Positions 1 through 8,800 of a DNA stretch of 22,601 nucleotides are shown here, piece after piece. Each line of letters starts with the position of its first letter. Positions within the stretch are counted from its first letter, which is position 1. Source of the DNA: CAYSDH01 sp964429805. GTDB lineage: Bacteria; Bacteroidota; Bacteroidia; Flavobacteriales_D; JABDKJ01. The notes beneath the pieces were generated by a model, which had not been told where the DNA came from, did not search any database, and was given only the letters and a program-made list of their open reading frames with translations. A program made the position numbers and the translations under genes. The DNA is taken from positions 1 through 22,601 of the forward strand of contig CAYSDH010000055.1 in NCBI GenBank assembly GCA_964429805.1, read 5' to 3'.

Positions 1-16
1 TGTGTATAAGAGACAG
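1..16. other. Nextera/Tn5 mosaic-end adapter remnant (non-genomic)
   Basis: The window opens with TGTGTATAAGAGACAG, which is the last 16 bases of the 19-base Tn5 mosaic end used in transposase-based sequencing libraries. Read on the minus strand it follows the pyrC reading frame as CTGTCTCTTATACACA, the sequence normally trimmed from read ends. The dihydroorotase frame is sensible up to base 17 and is ended artificially here. This is a contig-end artefact, not a mobile element. Confidence 0.95.
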
Positions 17-1222
17 CTTGTAGAGTACGTTCTCTTTGTTGACAGTCCAGGGGTCATTTAAGTTCACTAAGACTAAGTCTGCCTTGTACCCTTCTCTCAG
101 AAATCCACGGTCCTTAATGTCAAAAATTTCGGCCACTTTGTGGGACCCACGGTCTACTATTTGCTCCAATGTAAAGACACCTTGGCTGACCATTTCCAGC
201 AGCGCGACAAGAGCATGCTGCACAAGCGGCCCGCCACTAGGCGCTTTGTCATAACCGTTATCTTTCTCTTCAGACGTGTGCGGGGCGTGATCAGTAGCGA
301 GCACATCTATGCGTCCATCTCTGACCGCTTGTCTGATGGCTGCTCTATCCTTTTCGCCTTTCACGGCTGGATTCCACTTAATTAGTGTTCCTTTCTCTTC
401 ATACTGCTCATCCGTAAACCAGAGGTGGTGCACGCAGGCTTCTGATGTAATGCGTTTTTCTTTTGACGGAATATCATTTCTAAACAGCTCAGTTTCTTCT
501 GCAGTACTGATGTGCAGAATGTGTAATCTGGAGTTGTGTTTTTTCGCTAATTCTACCGCAAGAGAACTGCTTTTCAGACAGGCCTCATGAGATCGAATGA
601 CGGGGTGCTGAGCAATGGGTATGTCATCGCCAAATTCTTCTTTTGCACGAGCATGATTTGCTCTCACTGTCTCTTCATCTTCACAATGCACAGCAATCAA
701 TACCTTACATTTTGAGAAGATTCCATCAAGTGTCGTTCTGTTATCTACAAGCATGTTGCCCGTAGAAGAACCCATAAATACTTTGACTCCGCACACAGTC
801 TTCGGGTCTGTCTTGATTACTTCATCAAGATTTTCGTTAGATGCCCCCATAAAAAAGGAGTAGTTGACACGCGACACCTCTGCTGCACGAGCGTATTTCT
901 GCTCCAGAAGTTCTTGGGTCAGCGCTTGCGGCTTAGTGTTGGGCATTTCCATAAAGGAGGTGATGCCACCAGCTGCTGCCGCTCTAGATTCTGTACCAAT
1001 GTCAGCTTTGTGAGTTAAGCCAGGCTCGCGAAAGTGCACTTGGTCATCAATCAGGCCGGGTAAAAGATGAAGTCCAGAGGCATCAATCAATGTAGCTCCG
1101 GTAGTGTCAATCTCTCCTGGATTTCCAATTTTGGAGATTCGGTCATCAACTACAAGAAGGTCTACCTGACGCTGAGCGCCTTCATTGACCATTGTAGCTC
1201 CTTGGATAAGGATTCTGTTCAT
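17..1222 (-). CDS. pyrC: Dihydroorotase (class I type), 3' end missing
   Basis: Zn-dependent amidohydrolase that interconverts N-carbamoyl-aspartate and dihydroorotate, the third step of de novo pyrimidine synthesis in the cytoplasm. My translation gives 402 residues with no stop before the adapter, so perhaps 15-40 C-terminal residues are lost. Family motifs are clear: DDQVHFREPG (59-68) at the first metal site, the PNTKP loop (94-98), the probable carbamylated lysine K147 in GVKVFMGSS, H179 in VHCEDE, HILHIS (234-239), and ATDHAPHT (309-316) with catalytic D311. The first His of the usual HxH is Gln (Q61); I recall this variant as common in Bacteroidota homologues. The ATG at 1222 overlaps the TGA of the upstream glycosyltransferase as ATGA, so translation is probably coupled. 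Activity is expected, but the C-terminus cannot be checked. Confidence 0.93.
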
Positions 1223-1947
1223 GTTTTATATTTAGTAAATCTCATTTTCCAAACTCCGATAATGGCCTCATTAAATATACCGATGCTCATTTTCGAAATC
1301 CCTTCTTCTCTATCCTTGAAGATGATGGGTACCTCAACCAGCTTGAACATGTTTCGTTTAGCAGCATATTTCATGGCAATTTGAAACGCGTAACCCACAA
1401 ATTCTATCCTGTCAAGATCAATGGTTTCAAGGACTTTCCTTCGGTAACATTTGAACCCCGAAGTTGTATCTCTAATTCCAATTCCCAGCACCACTCGGGT
1501 ATAGAGTGAGGCACCTTTGCTAATCAGAATTCGTGAGATAGGCCAATTGACAACGCCACCGTCTTTGACGTATCGCGACCCTACACTGACATCTGCTCCG
1601 TCCACACAGGCCTGACGAAGCCTTACTAAATCGTCTGGTTTATGTGAGAAGTCGGCATCCATTTCGTAGATGTAATCGTACCCTCTTTCTAAGGCCCATC
1701 TAAAACCAGCGATATAAGCCGTGCCTAGTCCAAGTTTACCTGAACGCTCAAGCAGGTGAATACGGTCTTGAAAGGAATTTTTGACTTCTCTGGTCAAATC
1801 CGCAGTACCATCTGGAGATCCGTCATCAACAATAAGCACGTGAAATTGGGGGTTGAGCGACATGACTTTCTTGAGCATGCGCGTGATGTTTTCCTTCTCA
1901 TTATAAGTCGGAATAATGACTAAACTATCGCTCAAAGGACCTGGCAT
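1219..1947 (-). CDS. Polyprenol-phosphate mannosyltransferase (Dpm1-like GT2)
   Basis: GT-A fold family 2 glycosyltransferase of 242 residues, resembling dolichol/polyprenol monophosphomannose synthases. These move mannose from GDP-mannose to a lipid phosphate at the inner face of the cytoplasmic membrane. From the chosen start I see the N-terminal VIIPTYNE strand and loop (10-17), VDDGSPDGT (40-48), the metal-binding DAD (97-99), and TTSGFKCYRR, the region typical of this subfamily. No C-terminal membrane segments follow, so it is the soluble bacterial form. An in-frame TTG at 1968 would add seven residues. I prefer the ATG at 1947 because the protein then begins just before the first beta strand. 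The stop overlaps the pyrC start by 4 nt. The sugar and the lipid are inferred from the family and not shown by the sequence. Confidence 0.9.
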   Translation of the reverse strand: MPGPLSDSLVIIPTYNEKENITRMLKKVMSLNPQFHVLIVDDGSPDGTADLTREVKNSFQDRIHLLERSGKLGLGTAYIAGFRWALERGYDYIYEMDADFSHKPDDLVRLRQACVDGADVSVGSRYVKDGGVVNWPISRILISKGASLYTRVVLGIGIRDTTSGFKCYRRKVLETIDLDRIEFVGYAFQIAMKYAAKRNMFKLVEVPIIFKDREEGISKMSIGIFNEAIIGVWKMRFTKYKT

Positions 1948-2092
1948 CGGAGGCCAAATATAGCTCAATTGATGCCCATGGTAGATCTTATTGGGCCACT
2001 CATCTACAAAACCCCGTATCTAGGGAGTTTGTAGCTTATTTTTCATTCCTTTGTTGCATAATTGGACTTCAGTAAATTAAACTAAAACAAAA

Positions 2093-2539
2093 ATGAAGAA
2101 GATCTTATCTATTATGTTGGTCGGTGCTGCTTTGGCATTTACATCATCATGCAGCGAGGCTGCTGACAAAGTAAAGTCAGCAGGAGAAGCGGCTATGGAA
2201 TCTGCTGGTGAAGCAGCTGACGCGGCAGGAGATGCAGCAAGTGCTGCTGGAGATGCAGTAGGAAATGCTGCTGATGGCGCAATGGATGCTGCTGGAAATG
2301 CAGTAGATGGTGCTGTTGATGCAGCTGGAAACGCAGTTGACGCGGCAGGTAATGCTCTTGATGCTGCAGGAAACGCAGTTGGTGACGCTGCTGACAAGGC
2401 TGGCGAAATGGCTGGTGATGCTGCTGACAAAGCAGGTGAAATGGCTGGTGAGGCTGTTGATGCTGCTGAAGATGCTGCAAAGGCTGCGAGTGATGCTGCT
2501 AAGGCTGGAGTAGACAAGGTGAAAGGCGGAGGAAACTAA
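2093..2539 (+). CDS. Ala-rich heptad/hendecad-repeat lipoprotein
   Basis: Predicted lipoprotein of 148 residues with unknown function. Residues 1-19 form a signal peptide (KK, then a hydrophobic run), ending in TSSC with C20 as the likely lipidated residue; this is a relaxed lipobox. The rest is almost entirely Ala, Gly, Asp, Glu, Lys and Asn. Glycines recur every 7 residues (39, 46, 53; 79, 86, 93) and then every 11 (68-79, 93-104-115), the pattern expected of a long amphipathic or coiled-coil helix. The tail is VDKVKGGGN. There is no Cys after C20 and no aromatic residue in the mature part. The start ATG follows an A-rich run, and the gene stands alone with its own terminator. It could be a periplasmic spacer or a stress (LEA-like) protein; neither is established. 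Its GC-rich codons also open long false frames on the other strand. Confidence 0.85.
   Translation: MKKILSIMLVGAALAFTSSCSEAADKVKSAGEAAMESAGEAADAAGDAASAAGDAVGNAADGAMDAAGNAVDGAVDAAGNAVDAAGNALDAAGNAVGDAADKAGEMAGDAADKAGEMAGEAVDAAEDAAKAASDAAKAGVDKVKGGGN
2387..2452 (+). repeat. 33-bp tandem duplication in the Ala-rich lipoprotein gene
   Basis: Two adjacent 33-bp units (2387-2419 and 2420-2452) differ at 4 of 33 positions by hand comparison. They encode AADKAGEMAGD and AADKAGEMAGE, residues 99-120. Three of the differences are silent third-base changes and the last swaps Asp for Glu, so the copies look old and held by selection on the protein. Confidence 0.85.
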
Positions 2540-2561
2540 TCCCCTTTTCCTGAAATGATAT

Positions 2562-2595
2562 AACCCCGTTTGGCACTGCCAGACGGGGTTTTTTT
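2562..2595 (+). terminator. Rho-independent terminator after the Ala-rich lipoprotein
   Basis: A 13-bp stem pairs 2562-2574 (AACCCCGTTTGGC) with 2578-2590 (GCCAGACGGGGTT), with one G-U wobble and an ACT loop. A run of seven T begins inside the 3' arm and ends at 2595. It lies 22 nt after the lipoprotein stop. The opposite strand lacks a good T-run, so it probably works one way only. The 212 nt from here to the giant gene hold no recognisable gene. Confidence 0.92.
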
Positions 2596-2807
2596 ATGTC
2601 CCTTTATTTTTGATGTGTCAATTGTGCGCCCAGAGTACCAGACAGAAATGATAGATGCTCGGAGCTAACAAGTATGTCGTCTATGAGAGTGTGTTGTGTT
2701 TGCGAAAAAGAAAGGGACTATCTCAGCATTAGCAAGGGTAACACCCTTCTTTGATTTTGATTGTTGGAGTCCAGCTGACGTAATAATACGCTGGCCAAAA
2801 CACGGCC

Positions 2808-5800
2808 TTACTTAAGTAGCTCGAAATGCCCTCTTATCTTCTTGATACGGAAATTTGAATTGGTTCTGTACACAATTTCCCACTGATAGGTGCCTTGCAT
2901 TATTCCATTATCTCGGACATTGATACCATCCCATCCCCAGTTAAATCGCTCCGTCTCAAACTTGATATGGCCTCGCCTGTCATATATCCTGAACTCATAA
3001 AGATTGAGATCCTCCGGGTGATTAATCACCGGTTTAAATACATCATTTAGCTTATCACCATTTGGTGTGAATGCAAGTGGCACATGAATGAGGAAGTTCG
3101 TTCCAACTTCTACTTCAACACAAGTTGTGTCTGGACATCCATTCTGAGAAATTACGGCAAGACATACTTCATACACTGCGGCCTCTGTGCTATCAAAAGT
3201 TAAGATAGGATTAGCGAGATTAGACACCGACTCTCCATCTATTGTCCAGTCCCAGAGTGTGGCATCAGGGTCAGTTCCGTCAACAGCTTGAATCCACGGG
3301 TCATCAATCGTTGGCTCTTGAGGGTGGTATAATATTTCGGCAAATGCGCCAGTCACACTCACAGTATCCGGAGAGAGCTGGCTTGATGAGCAACCTTCTG
3401 GAGAAGTGACATTTAGTTCTACCGTGTAGTCTCCTGGCACGGTATACTCCACGACTAGCTGACTGCAGCTATCTGATAAAACTAGACCACCGTTTGTCGT
3501 CCACTCACATGAGGCAATAGAGTTTTCTGGTGTTAAGTTGAGCCAGGTGACAGTGAGTGGGGTGCACCCAGATGCGTTACTCGACATACTGTTTACCTCA
3601 GGCAGCGGACTGACAGTGACAAAAAGCGAGTCTGTCACTGAGCAAGAATACTGGTTGCTGATTTCTACTAGATATTCTGAATCGGTCTCGGGAGAAATGC
3701 TCGGTGCATCAATCAAAGGGTTGCTTATTTCTTGTCCACTTAGCCACTCGTAAGAGGTTCCTCCAAAGGCGATAAGAGTCACCGTCTCACCTTCACAAAT
3801 GCTGTCCGTTCCATTGATTCCAAAGTCAATAGGAAGCGGGTTGACCGTCACTGTTGCTTGGTCTATTGTTGTACAAATGTCATTGGTCACAGACAGTTCA
3901 AATTGTTCTGAAACAGGCTCTCCCGAAGGGTTGTTAATACTCACCGTTGGCTGAGCAATGCTCAAGGAGTTGAGCTGGTCGGTCATCGTCCAGACATATA
4001 CGTATCCATCAATTTCTGTTTCTCCAATGTCAACGTTTTCACCTTGACATAACACAACGTCAGAACCAGCCAATGCCGGTGGAGATTGGATAACATCTAT
4101 GCCGATTTGCACCGTGTCTGTAGCGCTGCAGAATTGATCGCTGAGTGAAACTATTTCATACGAACCACTGTTACTTGTCGGGAAGCTACTGTCCAGACCA
4201 TCAAGAGAATAACTTGATGAAAAATCACTGTCTATATACAGGTCAAACGACCAAGGTCCATTACCAGTAAGTTCTACTGGCACCGCATCTGGGTCATCAC
4301 TGCAGGTGCGCAAAGTGTCGGGCATTGTGACAGTTGGAATTTCATATACCACAATGTTGAGACTGCCATTCACCTGGCCAGTGCAATAGGCATCTGACAT
4401 GGTCAGCAGCGTGACGTCTCCAGCTTCATCTGCGGAGAATGTAAAGCTGTTAGAAGCGATTCCATTTAGCTCAAAGTCAACTGAATTGTAATCGTAGGTC
4501 ACACTGAAAGGAGAGGCTCCGTCAAAGCTGATTTCAATATCAGTTTCTTGACCTTCGCAGAGCACAGCTTCACCGTCATCAATGTTTGCTGTTGGGCTCG
4601 AATGAAAAATCACTGGTGTTCCCATAGCCACAGAAATACCTGGAGAAGTGAAGTCCACACTTCCTCCACCATTATCATCACCAACTACCGAAGAGATAAA
4701 GTATACCTCGTCCTCATTCATAGAAGGCTGGAGTCCAAACGTGGCAGCAAGATCATTGGTTGCGAAAATGGTTCCTAGCGCATTACCCGATTGGTCATGA
4801 AGTACGTAGGTCAGGTTATCATTCGGATCTAAAAAAGCATCGTTGTTGTAAACGGCTGTTGCCAGATCTCCGGCACATGCATGCAGGGTGTCTTGACTCA
4901 TAGTTCCTGCATCACTTAGACTCTCACAAGCAAACTGTCCACTTACCTCAATCGCATCACAAGCAAATTGGTCTGTGACAAAGAATGAATAAGGTGAGCC
5001 AGTAGGAATAGGGTCTGATAAAAACGAAGATCCACCAATGTTTCCTGGATCACCCGTCACAACATAACTGCCCGCATCTCCGCCAGATATATCAAATGAC
5101 AGTTGATATGCGGTGTTTCCATTGATGCAAAATATGGACACGTCAGAAGTGTCTGGGTTGCAATTAAACTGAATATCTACTTGGTCAAAGTCCGTGCAGA
5201 TGTCGTTTTCTTCTGACCACTGGAAAGTATACAGTCCACAGTCAGGCACGGTCACTGTCGCATTCGGGCTGTTAGGGCTTGGGCTGAATGTTACTCCAGC
5301 AATGCCAGTCCACGTACCTGTGCCAGCTGAAGGAATAGCATTGAGCTGATAGCTGGTGCCGCAGACATCATCATCTGGTCCTGCGTCAGAATCTGGAATT
5401 TCCCATAGCGTTAAGAGCATCTCATCTTGAGAAGAGCATGTCCCACCATTGACTTCCGACCATGTCAGTGCATAGGTGCCTGGAGGCCCCGTAACGTTAC
5501 TATTCGGATTATCACTGGCTGAGAAAATAATGGCAGATGGGCCAGTCCAGTTTCCTGTTCCTATGGATGCGTTGGCTTCTAGTGTTCCACTATTTCCACA
5601 AAATTCTAGGTCTGGTCCAGCATCACTCGTTGGTGTGTCAAGGAATGTAACTGTGACCGTGTCTGTGGTAAAACAATCGGCACTAGATTCTGTCCAGACA
5701 AAATCATAGACACCCGCCATCGGCACATCTATAACGGCATTTTCGTCATTGACGTCATTGATATCTACTGCAGCAAAAGGAACGGTCCACACTCCTGAGC

Positions 5801-8800
5801 CCGTGCTTAAGGTGGCGTCAAGTGTGTAGTTTGTGCCGCATATAGCATCATCTTCACCAGCATCAGCTATTGGTGATGGTAAGAAGGTGATTTCTACGTC
5901 ATCACTTTGACTACAAATCCCTCCGTTGGTTTCTGTCCAGACTAGTGTGAACGTGCCAAAATCAGGCGCAGTTACACTACTATTCGGTAGTTCATCATCC
6001 CCAAAATCGGCACCTTGAGCACTGGTCCATATTCCATCTCCAACGCTTGGCCCAGCATTTAGCGTGGCAAAAGTTCCGCAAAGTTCTTGGTCTGGACCCG
6101 CCTCGGCATTTGGGATTTCGATGAAGTTGATAATGACCGTGTCTGTAGTGCTGCAATTTCCATCACTCTCTTCCCAAACAAAGGTCGAAGGTCCGTAGGT
6201 GGTTGAGCTAACAGTTGATTCTGGATCATTGATATCTGTAATGGTTGCAATGGCTGGCAGATCTATCCATGTCCCACTGCCAGTGCTAAGGACTGCGCCT
6301 AATGAAGCATTTTGACCACAAACATCTTCGTCATTACCTGCATTGGCAATGGGGGAGTCAAGCAAGGTAAGTAGCATGGTGTCAGTCGCGCTGCAAATAC
6401 CTTCCGTCTCCATCCAAACCATTTCAAAATCGCCAAAGTCATTGCCAGTAACTTCACTAGTTGCGGCATCGGTAGTTGGATTGCCTACGTCTGGGTTAGT
6501 CACCCATTCTCCAACACCAAAACTCGGGATGGCTGATATTTCAGCTACTAAACCACATATCTGAACATCACTTCCTGCATTTGGATTGGGCGTTTCAATG
6601 AAGTTTATACTCACGGTGTCAGTCGTAAAGCACATGGCATCGCTTTCTTGCCATACAAGTGTCACCGTGCCAAAGCTTGTGGAGGTCAGCATGCTGATTG
6701 GGTCACTTGTAGTGAGAATGTCTGCCGAACCTGAGACGATGCTCCATACTCCAGTGCCAGTTGACAAAGTTGCCGCAAGATTAGTTTCAAGACCACAGAT
6801 GTTTTGGTCGAGCCCTGCATCCGCCAACGGTGAGTCGATGAGGTTTAATAGCATGGTGTCAGTCGATGTACAGGCACCTTGACTTTCCATCCAAACCATT
6901 TCATAGAGTCCAAAGTCATCTCCTTCCACATTGGCAATTGCACTCATTTGCGATGGGTTGTCTACATCTGGATTAGTCAGCCACTCTCCTGTCCCGAAAC
7001 TAGGAATGGCTTCAATCGCTGAATTGAGTCCACAAACGGATACATCTGCACCAGCATTGGCAGTTGGTGTTTCAATAAAGTTTACAAATACGCTGTCTCG
7101 AGTTGAACAGCCGTTGCCCACTTCTTCCCAAATGAAAAATACTTCTCCAAATGCGGTTACCGAAACTTCCGAGTTTGGGTCGTTAACATCAATGGTGCTT
7201 CCTGCTGGGAATTCTATCCAAGTTCCTGTGCCAGTGGTTAATTCAGCGTCTAAAAAAGTGGAAAGGCCGCAAATGTTCTGGTCAGGACCGGCATCAGCTA
7301 AGGGAGAGTCAATGAACTCGAGTAACATGGTGTCGCTAGAAGAACAGCCCAAAAATGTTTCAGTCCAAATGAACTGATACACGCCAAAATTTCCGAAACC
7401 ATCAACGGTCATTTCTGGGGAGTTGATGTTATTGACTTGGAGAATGAATGGAAATTCCCAATCGCCAGTTCCCAAACTAGGAACTGCTGCCATGGCCGTT
7501 TCGTCTCCACACACTATTTGGTCAGGTCCTGCATTGGCTGTTGGTGACTCTATAAATGTGATGGAGGTTGTGTCGCTATCAACGCAGCCCGCATTATCGA
7601 CATGCCAGACTACTTGGTAGGTGCCAAATGCTGCAGCGGTGAGCATCGTGGTCGCAGCATTGGGGTTACTCACTGTAAGTCCACCCAAAACTTCCCAAGT
7701 GCCTACTCCAGCGTTTGTCATGCCCGTTATTTCGTATGACAATCCGCAGATGCTATCTGCTTCTCCAGCGTCAGCTATTGGTTCTTCCAGAAAGGTGATT
7801 ACCATGTCATCTGAAGAGTCACAAAGGCCGCCATTTGCTTCTGTCCAAGCAAGTGTATAGTCACCAGGAGCTGAAGATGTAAGGAATGTGTTAGGGTCAG
7901 TGTCATCGGTCATGCTGATTTCAACAGGGAATGTCCATGACCCGCTGGCAGCACCGAGTTGTGCAAACACTTGTCCGTTAAGTCCGCAGAAAGAGGTGTC
8001 TGGCCCTGCATCTGACATCGGCACAGTAAAGAATTCTAAGCTGATGGTTTCGCTGTCAGAGCAGGTTCCATTGCTTTCTGTCCAAGTGAAATCGTACATC
8101 CCTGGTGATGTGACTGTCACTTCTGTATTAGGGTCTGTGAGGTCTGTTGCCGTCACTCCCGCAGCTATGGTCCATAGACCTGACCCGACACTTGGTATCG
8201 CTACTAAGGCGGTGGTCATACCACAGATAATACCGTCTTCACCAGCTTCGGCTAGCGTGGGTTCGTAAAGCGTGACGAGCACAGTGTCACTCAACACACA
8301 GATTTCATTCGTTTCTGTCCACACCAATTCGAATTCTCCATAAGTCGCAGCGGAGCTAAAGGTGCTCGTGCCTGATGTGGGCGAGTCAAAGTTGACAGCT
8401 CCTGTCCACTGGCCATCTCCAATACTCGCAATAGCGGACACATCTCCTGACAGTCCACAAAACTCTGCATCAGCCCCAGCGTTTGGATTAGGTATTTCGA
8501 TAAAACGGATGGTCACCTGGTCTACTGCTGCACACACTGGGTTAGACTCCGTCCATTCTAGCACCATATCACCGTAAGTGGTTGACGTAATCTCTGAGTT
8601 TGGATCTGTGACGTCAACAAATGTCACATCAGGGTGAGGGGTCCATTCGCCAGTTCCAAATGATGTACTGGCATCTAACGAAGTCGAAAGACCGCACACA
8701 TCTTGGTCTTCACCAGCATCTGCAGTTTGGGTGTCTACAAAGCTGACTACAATGTCATCAAAATCTGAGCAGATACTATTAGTCTCCGTCCATGTCAACG

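Noticed and set aside
1955..1962. TATATTTG on the minus strand, an exact match to TAnnTTTG, as promoter of the glycosyltransferase
   Set aside because: It lies only 7 nt before the ATG and has no TTG about 19 nt upstream; it could serve only a leaderless transcript.
1948..1968. TTG start for the glycosyltransferase adding seven residues
   Set aside because: The ATG at 1947 already starts just before the first conserved strand, and the extra residues match no family feature that I know.
2077..2517. A 146-codon open frame on the minus strand opposite the Ala-rich lipoprotein
   Set aside because: Its Ala/Ser/Pro-only product is the mirror of GCN-rich codons on the plus strand. The plus frame has a signal peptide, lipobox and terminator.
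2760..2807. Imperfect inverted repeats (CCAGC...GCTGG, GGCC...GGCC) after the giant gene as its terminator
   Set aside because: Stems are short or bulged, and no T-run follows on the minus strand, so I cannot support a terminator.
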